Source: Leptolyngbya ohadii IS1 (GTDB taxonomy: Bacteria > Cyanobacteriota > Cyanobacteriia > Elainellales > Elainellaceae). Taken from it: a stretch of 64,000 nucleotides of DNA. The notes under the pieces were generated by a model that saw nothing but the letters and a program-made list of their open reading frames with translations, did no database searches and had not been told where the DNA came from. The number at the start of each line of letters is the position of its first letter. Position 1 is the stretch's first letter. Shown here one piece after another: positions 47,060 through 55,947 of this stretch. The stretch lies in assembly GCF_002215035.1 (NCBI RefSeq), contig NZ_NKFP01000006.1:3811080-3875079 (forward strand), in the 5' to 3' direction. Both the position numbers and the translations under genes were made by a program.

Positions 47060-49000
47060 TCAGGAAAGCAAGCCGTTCAGGTAAGCTTCGATCGCCGCAT
47101 TCACCAGTTCCGTCATCGGTTTGCCCTGCTCCGTTGCCATGCCCTTGAGCCGCTGGTAAATCTCAGGACGCACAGAAATCCGGTGGCGTTGTCTAGCGGA
47201 ACCCGTTGTCGCCTCGATCGCCGTTTCCAGCACGGTCGGGTCGTAGGATGCCGCAAATTGCCGCAGGGCATCAAAGCCCACCCGATGGCAGAAATCCCCA
47301 AAGCTTTCCTCTGGATTGCGCGACTGCTTGAAGTAAACGAACAGCGGTTCCAGCGTCACTTCCAGATCGTCAAGAGCCATGTTGTCCAGATAGGGAGCCG
47401 AGAGGCGCGTCTGGTTTGGTTCTGCGCCCAGCCAGATTTGATAGCGATCGGGAGATTGACCGACGAAGCCTAGCTCTGCCAGATAGGGACGGGCACATCC
47501 GTTCGGGCAACCCGTCATCCGGGTAACAAGAGACTCTTGGGGCAGACCGACTTTGACCAGCAGGGCACGAATGCGATCGAGAACCGAATGCAGAATCCGC
47601 TCGGATTCCGTTACCGCCAAACCACAGGTCGGCAGCGCAGGGCAAGCCATTGAGTAGCGAACCAGCGGATCGATTTCGGTTTCTTTCTTGATCCCGTGGC
47701 GATCGAGGATGCCCTGGATCTCTTCCCTGTGTGCCGGGTCGATTTCCGACAGGACAACGTTGTGGTTGGGCGTGAGGCGCATCGGCAGCGCAAATTTTTC
47801 CTCGATCAGGCGCAGGGCAGTCTTGAGCCGGAAGGAGCCTTCGTCCTTAACGCGACCATTCTCGATCGAAACGCCCAGAAACAGCTTGCCATCGCCCTGT
47901 TCGTGCCAGCCCAGGTAATCTTCGTACTTAAATTCCGGCAGCGGTCTAAACGGCTGAATCTTCTTGCCAAAATAGCCTTCCACCGTTTCGCGGAACTTGT
48001 CTACGCCCCAGTCGTGCAGCAGGTACTTCATGCGGGCGTGTCTGCGGTTTGCCCGATCACCATGATCCCGCTGGGTTGCGAGGATTGCCTGCATCAGGGC
48101 ATAGATATCGTCCTTGTCCACATAGCCGATCGCATCAGCCGCACGGGCGATCGTTTCTTCCTTGTTGTGCGTCCGTCCCAACCCGCCACCGGCGTAGACG
48201 TTGAAGCCTTCCAGCTCATCGCGATCGTTCAGGATCACCACCAGGCTCACATCCTGGGAGAACAGATCCACCGAGTTGTCGCCCGGAACGGTCACGGCAA
48301 TCTTGAACTTACGCGGCATAAAGTACGTGCCGTACAGCGGTTCTTCATTATTGGGAATTGCCACCCCTTCGCGGGTCTGCTGACGCGCCGCAATCACATC
48401 CGGATGAGGTTCTGCCGTAATTGCCTTCTCGCCGTCCAGCCAAATCTCGTAGTACGCGCCCGTGTGGGGAGTCAGCAGATCCGCAATGCGATCGGCATAT
48501 TCCCGTGCGTACATATAAGCGGGCTGATTCTTATAGGTAGCAGGTGGAGCCATGACGTTGCGGTTAATGTCGCCGCAAGCTCCCAGGGTTGATCCCATGT
48601 TGCGGATGATTTCTGCCAGCACCGTTTTCAGGTTGCGCTTCAGGATGCCGTGGATCTGGAAGCCCTGCCGCGTGGTCGCTCTCAGGGTGTGGTTGCCGTA
48701 CTCCTCCGACAGGCGATCGAGTGCCAGATAAAGCTGCGCCGGGATAAAGCCGCCCGGACTGCGGGTTCGCAGCATAAACTGATAGTCCTTCTCCTGCCCT
48801 TTTATCCGGTTGTCGCGGTTGTCCTGCTGGTAGGAGCCGTGAAACTTGAGGATCTGAATTCCGTCCTCGCTAAAGTGGGTCGTATCCTGAAGGATCTCGG
48901 TCGCGACAGGTTCGCGGAGGGCATTGCTGCGCTCCTTAATACCTTCAACTTTGGAAACTTTGGGTGCAGTAGGAATCGATCGCGGCGGAGTTGTGACCAT
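47060..49000 (-). CDS. sir: Ferredoxin-sulfite reductase with C-terminal RHH-like tail
   Basis: Assimilatory sulfite reductase of 646 residues that reduces sulfite to sulfide with ferredoxin, using a coupled siroheme and [4Fe-4S] cluster. The cluster Cys pairs are in [16 protein letters not shown] and [17 protein letters not shown]. The N-terminal ferredoxin-like parachute region has [11 protein letters not shown] and [12 protein letters not shown]. It is unusual at the end: the last 42 residues ([20 protein letters not shown], then a [12 protein letters not shown] helix) read like a ribbon-helix-helix (CopG/Arc) DNA-binding unit rather than the normal sulfite reductase end. Chloroplast sulfite reductase is known to bind nucleoid DNA, so this could be meaningful. 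The start ATG at 49000 fits. Confidence 0.93.
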   Translation of the reverse strand: MVTTPPRSIPTAPKVSKVEGIKERSNALREPVATEILQDTTHFSEDGIQILKFHGSYQQDNRDNRIKGQEKDYQFMLRTRSPGGFIPAQLYLALDRLSEEYGNHTLRATTRQGFQIHGILKRNLKTVLAEIIRNMGSTLGACGDINRNVMAPPATYKNQPAYMYAREYADRIADLLTPHTGAYYEIWLDGEKAITAEPHPDVIAARQQTREGVAIPNNEEPLYGTYFMPRKFKIAVTVPGDNSVDLFSQDVSLVVILNDRDELEGFNVYAGGGLGRTHNKEETIARAADAIGYVDKDDIYALMQAILATQRDHGDRANRRHARMKYLLHDWGVDKFRETVEGYFGKKIQPFRPLPEFKYEDYLGWHEQGDGKLFLGVSIENGRVKDEGSFRLKTALRLIEEKFALPMRLTPNHNVVLSEIDPAHREEIQGILDRHGIKKETEIDPLVRYSMACPALPTCGLAVTESERILHSVLDRIRALLVKVGLPQESLVTRMTGCPNGCARPYLAELGFVGQSPDRYQIWLGAEPNQTRLSAPYLDNMALDDLEVTLEPLFVYFKQSRNPEESFGDFCHRVGFDALRQFAASYDPTVLETAIEATTGSARQRHRISVRPEIYQRLKGMATEQGKPMTELVNAAIEAYLNGLLS

Positions 49001-49241
49001 TGCAATGAGCTAGTAAAAATGAGCTAATCAAGACGAAGTGGCAGTACGGGCAAAAGCTTCGATCGAGAATGATTACTCACGGAAAGCCATCACAGGCAGC
49101 AGCGCAGTTTACCTTCGGTTTGCCTGGAGCCACAGATGCTTATCCGGTATCCCGATCGGAAAAGGGTGAATTTAGATACTGTCTGATTCTAGCATCGCAT
49201 TGTCTGAGTGAATTCGTTTGGGGCGTTAGGAAAAATTTCGA

Positions 49242-49982
49242 TTAGCGACGAGAGACAGCTTTTGAGGATTTGACGTACCACCGCCAGGGGAGGTCTACCC
49301 CTTGAGTTAAGCCAATTCGGGTGGTTTGGACGAATTCGATTTGATGATGATCGTATTCTGCTTGCCATTTAATAGAACGATGCTCCAGCCAGAGGGCATT
49401 TCCGATCGCAAGGGGCTGGGCAGTGAGAGAGGTATCGATTTGTAAAATTCGGCAGAGTTTTCCGGGTCCGGCAGCGGCGCGGTGGGGTTTGGCGGCATCG
49501 GTGGGCGGTGTCCAGTCGGGGAGGCGATCGAGTTCCAGGGCACGGAGCAAAACAGCACTGGGTCTGCCCTCCAGGTCAGTGACGACGTTGAAGCAGTGGT
49601 AAATGCCGTAGATGCGATAGACGTAGCTCATACCCGCTTTCCCAAAGAGGATGCGGTTGCGATCGGTTTCGCGGCGGTAGGCGTGCATCGCGGGATCGTC
49701 TGGGGTGTATGCCTCGGTTTCGACAATTAATCCCCGGTAGGTTTGTCCATCAGGAAACTGTCTCACCAGCACACAGCCCAGCAGATCGGTGGCAACTTCG
49801 GGGGCGGGACGGGAGAGCCATTCTGGGGCAATCGGCAGATTTTCGTTGGGAGTAGGCAAATCAGAGGATGGGAAAAAGGCAGATGACACGGTATTTGGAC
49901 AGAAAATTTGTGGGGGGCTGTTGCAATCGTAAAGAATCTTGGTGCTTCCTGGCGGGTCGATCGATTTTTGCTCCAGAATCAA
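49242..49982 (-). CDS. mpg: 3-methyladenine DNA glycosylase (Mpg/AAG type)
   Basis: Base-excision repair enzyme that removes alkylated purines. The AAG-family segments [19 protein letters not shown], the catalytic-region [20 protein letters not shown], and [18 protein letters not shown] with the DNA-intercalating Tyr region are all present. ALWLEHR and [20 protein letters not shown] complete the domain. The homologous part begins about 50 residues after the first ATG, so the true start may be nearer 49840 than 49982; the extra residues look non-conserved. Identity is firm, the N-terminus is not. Confidence 0.88.
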   Translation of the reverse strand: MILEQKSIDPPGSTKILYDCNSPPQIFCPNTVSSAFFPSSDLPTPNENLPIAPEWLSRPAPEVATDLLGCVLVRQFPDGQTYRGLIVETEAYTPDDPAMHAYRRETDRNRILFGKAGMSYVYRIYGIYHCFNVVTDLEGRPSAVLLRALELDRLPDWTPPTDAAKPHRAAAGPGKLCRILQIDTSLTAQPLAIGNALWLEHRSIKWQAEYDHHQIEFVQTTRIGLTQGVDLPWRWYVKSSKAVSRR

Positions 49983-50153
49983 ATAAACCTGTTCAACCCG
50001 GAAGGAGAATCCATGCAGGATTTACTTCTGAGGTTAATTTCAGCCACCTGGATAATATCTTCCCTTAGCCCGATCGTCCCGAACTATTGAGATTCGGTAG
50101 AATTTCGATCGATATCAGCTAACTGTCAACTTTATTAAACGAGCGGAACCGCT

Positions 50154-50276
50154 ATGGATGTGAAAACGATTTTGCTGGCACTCACCCCGTTCTTTATTCT
50201 GGCTTGCCTATTCTTTGGCACACGCAACGGCTTCTACGACACCGATAACTATCACGGAAACGGCTCTGCTCACTAA
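50154..50276 (+). CDS. 40-residue single-span membrane protein
   Basis: A very short gene beginning at ATG 50154 and ending at TAA 50276. The product has one hydrophobic segment (about residues 6-21, ILLALTPFFILACLFF) followed by a polar C-terminus ending in DTDNYHGNGSAH. Size and layout match the small thylakoid subunits of photosystems or NDH-1 (for example NdhP/NdhQ-like proteins), and the tail looks conserved. However, I cannot name it with certainty. No strong Shine-Dalgarno sequence is seen upstream. It stands alone between a divergent mpg gene and the beta-CASP protein gene. Confidence 0.6.
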   Translation: MDVKTILLALTPFFILACLFFGTRNGFYDTDNYHGNGSAH

Positions 50277-50465
50277 TCGCTAGATTCCCCATTTGGGCGT
50301 AATTCAAGCCACAATTAAGGCACAATAGGAGTCAGGATAAATCCGGGTGCGATCGGTTGCAGCTCAGCCTGAAAAAAGGCTTGGGCGATGGTTGCATTCT
50401 GGATTAATTCTCTTTCTCCATCTGGCACTGAGACAGATCCGGTTTAGCGCAATTCAGATGAGGCG

Positions 50466-52226
50466 GTGTCCCATTTTTGGACTCAGGATGATTGGGAACA
50501 CTGCCTTCATGTTCAGCTTCCGCGATCTGAAGCGTGCCACTGCTGGTTTCATGGAATCGCTGCTGTGGTCGAACTGGAATGCTTACCCTACGGAGCGGGA
50601 CAACAGGAAGAAGGCGTTTGCCTACTGGTGCGGATGGGGTCGCATCGGATTCTTCTGGACTGCGGGCTAACGAATGTTGCACCCCTGATTCAGAATGCGG
50701 GTAAAAAGCCGCCTGCCGATCTGGTGATCTGCTCCCACGCCCATCCCGACCATGCGAAGGGACTACTAGACCTGCACCGGGCGTTTCCCCAAATGCCCAT
50801 CTATGCCAGCGAAGTCACCACTCAGCTTCTGTCGCTCAATTGGCTCGACCAGGCAGAGGTTCCTACGTTTTGTCACGCTTTGCCCTGGCGATCGCCCGTT
50901 GAATTTCGAGAAGGACTCAGCGCAGAACTGATTCCGGCGGGTCATTTGCCCGGTGCGGCGGCGGTTTTGATTACCTATACCACCCCGGAGCGATCGTACA
51001 CGCTGTTTTACACCGGGGACTTTTTGCTATCGAATTCCCGCCTCGTAGACGGTTTGCCCCTGGAGGAACTGCGCGGACTCAAGCCCGATGTGCTGATTCT
51101 GGAAGGCAGCTATGGCACAGCCCGCTATCCCCACCGCAGACAGCAAGAAAACCAGCTTGCCGAGCGAATTCACCACGCGATCGCCGAGGGTCAGTCTGTC
51201 CTGTTGCCGACACCCACGCTGGGACTGGGGCAGGAAATTCTGATGCTGTTGCGAAGTCACCACCATTTCACCGGACGGGATGTAGATATTTGGGTGGCGG
51301 GAAGTGTGGCGCTGGGCTGTAATGCTTATCTGGAAATGCTGTCCCACTTTCCTAGCTCTGTCCAGAATTTTGCCCGTCATCAGCCTCTCTTCTGGGATGA
51401 GCGAATCCGTCCCCGTGTCCGACCGCTGGAACTGAAGCGGAACGGCAATGGCTCCACCGCCATGAATCGGTTTCCCTGTATTGTGATCACCGATCAGGAA
51501 GCGGATCTGAGCGATTACTGTGTGCCCGATAGCGGTCCCTGGCTGTTGCTTGTGCCTCAGCAGTTTGGACGATCGGCAATCAATCCCGATCTGCTGCAAA
51601 TGCTGGAGGATTCCCCAACCCTAAATCGGCTGCTGCAAAGCGGACAGTTGGCGATCGAGTCTTATTTCCTGGGGGATCACTGCGACGGCACGGGAACGAC
51701 CCAGCTTATTCATAACCTGCGTCCGCAGCACGTTATTTTTGTGCATGGCTCTCCGGCGTACCTGGGCGACCTCACCAGCCTGGAGGAACTGCAAAACCGG
51801 TATCACCTGCATACACCTGCTGCCGGAGTGAAGGTCGAACTGCCGATCGGCGAAACATTCATTCAGCCCGCCGCCCCCGATGCCCGCTACGAAGGGGAAC
51901 TCTCCGAGCAGGAAACCGCTGTAACGATCGTTCTCCCAGAAGCCGTTACCTCCGATCCCCGCTGGCAGAATTTTGCCGATACGGGTCTGATCGAGGCTCG
52001 CTGGCAGGGAGAAGAACTGATTTTGCGCGGCTTGCGTCAGCGGGAATTGCTCAACCAGAGCAACGAATCCAGTGTGCTGCGGGACGTCGAATGCTGCGAA
52101 AACTGCCTTCACTTTCGCGGACAGCGCTGCTGGAATCAGGCTTCCCCTCTGTTTGGCTTTAAAGTCACGCCCGAAGGGTACTGTCCCGGCTTTAGTGCGG
52201 CTCCCCCCCGAAGAGACGATCGCTAG
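50466..52226 (+). CDS. Metallo-beta-lactamase / beta-CASP nuclease-like protein with Cys-rich tail
   Basis: Up to 586 residues. The metallo-beta-lactamase motif SHAHPDHAKGLLD and further ligands in PAGHLPGAAAV and YTGDFLLSN indicate a two-metal hydrolase. ILEGSYGTARYPHR followed by QSVLLPTPTLGLGQEILMLL matches the beta-CASP cap that marks RNA or DNA nucleases, and FVHGSPAYLGDL supplies a later His. The C-terminus carries five cysteines (543, 544, 547, 555, 573) in a CCxxC...C...C arrangement. A GTG at 50466 is the longest start; homology begins at LECLPYGAG, so a GTG near 50565 may be the true one. The function (RNA processing) is inferred from the family. Confidence 0.85.
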   Translation: MSHFWTQDDWEHCLHVQLPRSEACHCWFHGIAAVVELECLPYGAGQQEEGVCLLVRMGSHRILLDCGLTNVAPLIQNAGKKPPADLVICSHAHPDHAKGLLDLHRAFPQMPIYASEVTTQLLSLNWLDQAEVPTFCHALPWRSPVEFREGLSAELIPAGHLPGAAAVLITYTTPERSYTLFYTGDFLLSNSRLVDGLPLEELRGLKPDVLILEGSYGTARYPHRRQQENQLAERIHHAIAEGQSVLLPTPTLGLGQEILMLLRSHHHFTGRDVDIWVAGSVALGCNAYLEMLSHFPSSVQNFARHQPLFWDERIRPRVRPLELKRNGNGSTAMNRFPCIVITDQEADLSDYCVPDSGPWLLLVPQQFGRSAINPDLLQMLEDSPTLNRLLQSGQLAIESYFLGDHCDGTGTTQLIHNLRPQHVIFVHGSPAYLGDLTSLEELQNRYHLHTPAAGVKVELPIGETFIQPAAPDARYEGELSEQETAVTIVLPEAVTSDPRWQNFADTGLIEARWQGEELILRGLRQRELLNQSNESSVLRDVECCENCLHFRGQRCWNQASPLFGFKVTPEGYCPGFSAAPPRRDDR

Positions 52227-52234
52227 AAAGACAT

Positions 52235-52266
52235 AAAAAATTGGGCAACCTTGCTCGATCGCCCAA
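52235..52266 (-). terminator. Rho-independent terminator after moeB
   Basis: TTGGGC and GCCCAA arms around a 14-base loop, followed on the minus strand by six T residues, 31 bases after the moeB stop. The hairpin also lies just downstream of the convergent beta-CASP gene. Confidence 0.82.
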
Positions 52267-52296
52267 CTCAAAGCTTATTCAGGATTTTAGGAAGCC

Positions 52297-53469
52297 TTAA
52301 TACTGCGGCACAGAAGGATCAACTTCCTGACTCCAGGCATTGATGCCGCCCTTCACGTTGATGCCGCTGATCCCCGCTTCTTTTAGAATGCCAACTGCCT
52401 TAGCCGATCGTCCGCCCATTTTGCAGTGAACAATTAGCTTGTGACCGTTAACGAGTTCCTTCACCTTATCCACGCCGTTGCCATTTTCGATGTCGGGCAG
52501 GGGAACTAGCACCGAGCCGGGAATTTTAGCGATCTCGTATTCGTTTGGATTGCGAACATCAAGCAGCACGTAGTCCGATGCGCCGCTGTCGAGGATTTCC
52601 TTGAGCTGTTTAACGGTGATTTCTTCCATCGCTGCCTGTTGCTGTGCTTCTGCTGCTTGTGCTTGGGGAATGCCGCAAAACTCTTCGTAGTCAATCAGCT
52701 TGTCGATCACGGGACGCACGGGATTGGGACGCAGTTTTAGCTCCCGGAAGGTCATGTTCAGCGCGTTGTAGAGCAGGAGCCGACCGCTGAGGGTTTGCCC
52801 CACGCCCGTAATGATTTTCACCGTTTCCGTTGCCTGTACCACGCCAATCAGCCCAGGGAGAATACCCAGTACGCCGCCTTCCGCGCAGGAAGGAACCAGT
52901 CCGGGTGGCGGGGGTTCGGGATACAGGTCGCGATAGTTGGGTCCATCCTGATAGTTGAAGACGGTTGCCTGTCCTTCAAACCGGAAGATGGAGCCGTAAA
53001 CGTTTGGCTTCCCTGCCAGCACACAGGCATCGTTGACCAGATAGCGGGTCGGGAAGTTGTCTGTGCCGTCTACCACAATGTCGTAGGGTTCGATAATAGC
53101 CAGCGCATTTTCAGAGGACAGCCGCGTTTCGTAGAGGTCTACCTGACAGTAGGGATTGATTTCCAGAATGCGATCTTTTGCAGACTGAATTTTGGGCTTG
53201 CCGACCCAGGAAGTTCCGTGGATCACCTGCCGCTGAAGGTTCGAGAAATCGACTACATCGAAGTCTACGATGCCGATTCGCCCAATGCCTGCCGCCGCCA
53301 AATAGAGCAGCAGAGGAGAGCCGAGTCCGCCCGTACCGATACACAGAACACTCGCGGCTTTCAGGCGTTTTTGCCCCTCTAGCCCGATCTCCGGCAGGAT
53401 CAGGTGACGCGAATAGCGTTCGTAGTCGTCTTTTGTCAGTTGAATGTCATCCAGATTCGGATTCAGCAT
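52297..53469 (-). CDS. moeB: MoeB/ThiF-type adenylyltransferase fused to a rhodanese domain
   Basis: E1-like activating enzyme of 390 residues that adenylates the C-terminus of a MoaD/ThiS-type sulfur carrier. The nucleotide-binding motif is CIGTGGLGSPLLLYLAAAGI, followed by GIVDFDVVDFSNLQRQ and the conserved Arg/Asp of the ThiF fold (DGTDNFPTRYLVND). The C-terminal domain from about residue 290 is rhodanese-like with the active Cys in LIVHCKMGGRSAKAV, which can hand persulfide sulfur to the carrier. The CxxC pair that binds zinc in E. coli MoeB is replaced by an RPNPVRPV segment. A JAMM peptidase gene lies about 0.8 kb away on the same strand. Molybdenum-cofactor synthesis would serve NarB in this window. 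Confidence 0.9.
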   Translation of the reverse strand: MLNPNLDDIQLTKDDYERYSRHLILPEIGLEGQKRLKAASVLCIGTGGLGSPLLLYLAAAGIGRIGIVDFDVVDFSNLQRQVIHGTSWVGKPKIQSAKDRILEINPYCQVDLYETRLSSENALAIIEPYDIVVDGTDNFPTRYLVNDACVLAGKPNVYGSIFRFEGQATVFNYQDGPNYRDLYPEPPPPGLVPSCAEGGVLGILPGLIGVVQATETVKIITGVGQTLSGRLLLYNALNMTFRELKLRPNPVRPVIDKLIDYEEFCGIPQAQAAEAQQQAAMEEITVKQLKEILDSGASDYVLLDVRNPNEYEIAKIPGSVLVPLPDIENGNGVDKVKELVNGHKLIVHCKMGGRSAKAVGILKEAGISGINVKGGINAWSQEVDPSVPQY

Positions 53470-53590
53470 GATACGAGTAACACTGCATGAAGAGATAAAA
53501 GGTTTGGGGTTTTGAGGGGATTGGGCGTGACTTGCCTTTTTCTATTACAGCAGGTCTGTCGCATTCTCGAGCATGAAATGAGGTCGATCG

Positions 53591-54226
53591 ATGATGTCTC
53601 TTCTGGCTCGGCGGTTTGGTTGGTTGGGATGGATAGGTATTTGCAGTATTTGGGTTAGCGGAGGGATGGGGTTGGGTAGTGGGGCTGTGGCTCAAACCTT
53701 GCCGGAAGTTGATTCGGAAGGGAAAACTGATATGGATTCTTCTCAGGTGGTCTGGTTTGGAACTTCGACAGGTTCATGTCCTTTGCCACCGATCGCTCTA
53801 TCGAGGCAGGCTGCTGATGAATTCTCAGAACTATCGCAGGAACCCGCTCAGGCTGAAGGAGGAATCGTGGTTCCGGGTGTGGAGATGCCCGATCAATCCT
53901 TCACTCGATCGTTTAGCGGTCTGTACGCCCTGGTTGGTCTTGCGGAATACTATCGAACCGAGAATCAAACCGAGCAGGCAAATTCGGTGCTTAACGCGGT
54001 TCTGCAAAATATTGATGCGCTGGCAAGACCGTCCCTTAAGGTGATAGTTTTGGCTGGAGTCGTGGGTGTGTTTGCGTCTCTGAATGAGAACGATCGCGCC
54101 CAGGAAGTTTTAGCGCAAGCCACAGGATTTGCTGAAGCAGCAGAGAATACAGACCAGCGAAACATTAGTGCAATGGCGCTCGTGCAGGCATACAGTGCGC
54201 TAGGAGATTACGCAGCAGCTTCTTGA
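53591..54226 (+). pseudogene. Secreted TPR-like protein, interrupted by an in-frame TGA
   Basis: A 211-residue frame starts with a signal-like segment (basic residues followed by LGWIGICSIWVSGGMGLGSG). It then has helical repeats of TPR character (SGLYALVGLAEYYRTENQTE; ASLNENDRAQEVLAQATGFA; ISAMALVQAYSALGDYAAAS). The frame is stopped by TGA at 54224-54226, but translation in the same frame continues without shift for 27 more codons to TAG at 54308-54310, encoding IAEAIDSPELRQRVQEAI and a short tail, which reads like the missing last helix. This suggests a recent nonsense change rather than an original end. The extended tail would overlap the convergent JAMM gene by 32 bases. No known function. 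Confidence 0.62.
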
Positions 54227-54278
54227 ATCGCAGAGGCGATCGACTCTCCCGAACTCCGTCAGCGGGTACAGGAAGCAA

Positions 54279-54800
54279 TTAGCTGTGCTGAGGCAAATCC
54301 GTCTCGGTAGTTAACAGTTCTACGGGCTGAAACTGGTGATTTTCGTCAAGCTGCCAACCGCGAACGTCCTGGGTTTTGCCCTGATGCACGGACACGATGA
54401 TGTACACATATTCCGCCCAGGCGAGGAGCCGATCGCACTCTGAAGGCAATGCCACATGATCTGGGTGAGAGTGGTAGATCCCCAGGACAGACCAACCCCG
54501 ATCGCGGCAATATCGCTGTGCTTTGAGTAAATCCTTCGGATCAATCCAGTAGCGATCGAGCTTTGCGCCTTCGGTAATTTGGGCAGCGGGGATCTGGAGG
54601 GCGAGATCGGCAGTGGTTTCTGGAGTCCAGGCGTTATGAGTCTCCCAGATTTCGGTAATTTGTTTGTGAGGGGATGGGTTGGGCGATCGATCGACTTCAC
54701 CCTTGATCTGTCCAAGCAGCAAGCCACAGCATTCTTCGGGATAGGTGCGTTCTGCGTGGTTCTGGATCTGGCGCAGTTGGGCTTCGGTGAGATAGAGCAT
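54279..54800 (-). CDS. JAMM/MPN-family metallopeptidase (Mov34 type)
   Basis: Zinc peptidase-like protein of about 173 residues. The JAMM signature is complete: Glu in YPEECCGLLLG, then HSHPDHVALPSECD, which fits HxHx7SxxD exactly. Such enzymes remove C-terminal extensions from ubiquitin-like proteins. In bacteria they process MoaD/ThiS/CysO sulfur carriers. MoeB-rhodanese, encoded nearby on the same strand, is the E1-like partner of such carriers, so the two may act in one sulfur-transfer pathway; no carrier protein gene is seen between them. The ATG at 54800 (MLYLTEAQLRQIQNHAE) is the best start; an upstream ATG at 54905 lacks homology. Confidence 0.88.
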   Translation of the reverse strand: MLYLTEAQLRQIQNHAERTYPEECCGLLLGQIKGEVDRSPNPSPHKQITEIWETHNAWTPETTADLALQIPAAQITEGAKLDRYWIDPKDLLKAQRYCRDRGWSVLGIYHSHPDHVALPSECDRLLAWAEYVYIIVSVHQGKTQDVRGWQLDENHQFQPVELLTTETDLPQHS

Positions 54801-54940
54801 CGTTGAACAGTGCAGAGACCTACAGTAGCACCATAGATCCTGACGATCGGTTTTGACAGAAGAATATCTTTTGTCTTGAAGTCCCCCATTTGCTGCGGTG
54901 TACACACGAATAGAGTCTGTGAGTATTCAACGTCTTGCAG

Positions 54941-55105
54941 CCCCCTAAATCCCCCAATTTTTGGGGACTTCCGAACCTTGTGAGTCGAGCGATCCTCCTG
55001 TAGCGGCTGCGCGAAGCGGTCGAGCCATTATTCAAGGAGGCGATTGCTGTCCAAAAAATAGAACGAGTGTTTTCAAAGTCCCCCAAGCTTGGGGGATTTA
55101 GGGGG
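54941..55105. mobile_element. MITE-like element with 30-bp terminal inverted repeats
   Basis: The 30 bases at 54941-54970 and the reverse complement of 55076-55105 match at 27 positions. Each arm is itself a C-run/G-run hairpin (CCCCC...GGGGG). The roughly 105-base centre has no coding capacity but includes the dispersed motif TAGCGGCTGCGCGAAGCGGT. This is the structure of a small non-autonomous inverted-repeat element, and a partial relative occurs at 21321-21348. No target-site duplication is clear by eye. Confidence 0.6.
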
Positions 55106-55152
55106 CAATGCAGGATCTAGAACACTTGTAGATAAATTCCCTAAACAAATCC

Positions 55153-55608
55153 CTACACCCCATAGCAGAAGCTCGATCGCTTCTCGGTTAGTTCATCAAC
55201 TTGAGTCAGCAGCAGACCCGATCGCCACAGTCCACAGCGACAGACAATCGGACAATATTGGCAGATCAACTTTCTCTGGTGAAGCGTTGGAAGCGTTTGG
55301 CTGACATCATATTTGGCGATCGCTCTAGCAATTCGGCGCGCATTGTCTTTGGGAACGCCTGCTTTAGTTAATTTGTGCCAGTAGCGCAGCATCGTGTGTT
55401 TGGCAACCAGGATTTGAGCCATGCTGTCTGCTTCGATCGGCGAAACGCCCAGCGCGATCAGTTTTCCAGGATCGAATTGCAGCAGATCGACGGCAGTTCT
55501 ACCGGCATCCAAACCTGTGGAACAGGAGCTTGCGGAATACGAGTTATCGGAATCTGAATGATCGGGCTGCGAGGAACAGGAGCGCATTGGTGGCTGAAGA
55601 TGCATCAT
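55153..55608 (-). CDS. Hypothetical protein with C-terminal Cys cluster
   Basis: A 151-residue protein of unknown function. The first 30 residues are Ser-rich and probably disordered. The middle is helical and basic (LGVSPIEADSMAQILVAKHT; GVPKDNARRIARAIAKYD). The end carries Cys116, Cys119, Cys123 and Cys125 in QRKLICQYCPIVCRCGLW, a spacing suited to a metal site. I recognise no family. It ends next to the inverted-repeat element at 55105. Codon use looks like the surrounding genes, so it is probably real. Confidence 0.6.
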   Translation of the reverse strand: MMHLQPPMRSCSSQPDHSDSDNSYSASSCSTGLDAGRTAVDLLQFDPGKLIALGVSPIEADSMAQILVAKHTMLRYWHKLTKAGVPKDNARRIARAIAKYDVSQTLPTLHQRKLICQYCPIVCRCGLWRSGLLLTQVDELTEKRSSFCYGV

Positions 55609-55947
55609 GATTCAGTGAACTGAAGCCAGTGACAAGTGACGATTTTCTTATAGAGGAATTCAGTACGAAGGTCGGTTATTTCAATCCTCTACTGATGATT
55701 TGCCCGCGAGTTCCCCGTGATTCTCATCACTGTCGATCGGCTTACCCTAGGGCTAACGAATTTTATCTGATCAAAATTTTTTGCGATCGCTTTACGAGAA
55801 GTCAAGCTTTACCAGAATTGCCGCAATAATCGTTAATACTTCAGCGATAATAGATCGCATTGCGTCCCTGACATTGTTCTGGGTTCCGTTTGGGTTAATC
55901 CCGTTTGGGCTAATCGTTCTTGGCTAATCGTTCGGGCAGGTATTGTT

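Noticed and set aside
47696-48592. Plus-strand open frame opposite sir (298 codons)
   Set aside because: Antisense to conserved sulfite reductase segments; no ribosome-binding site or homology.
50347-50670. Overlapping plus-strand frame before the beta-CASP gene
   Set aside because: It overlaps the conserved N-terminus of the metallo-beta-lactamase domain in another frame; Trp/Arg-rich composition suggests a chance frame.
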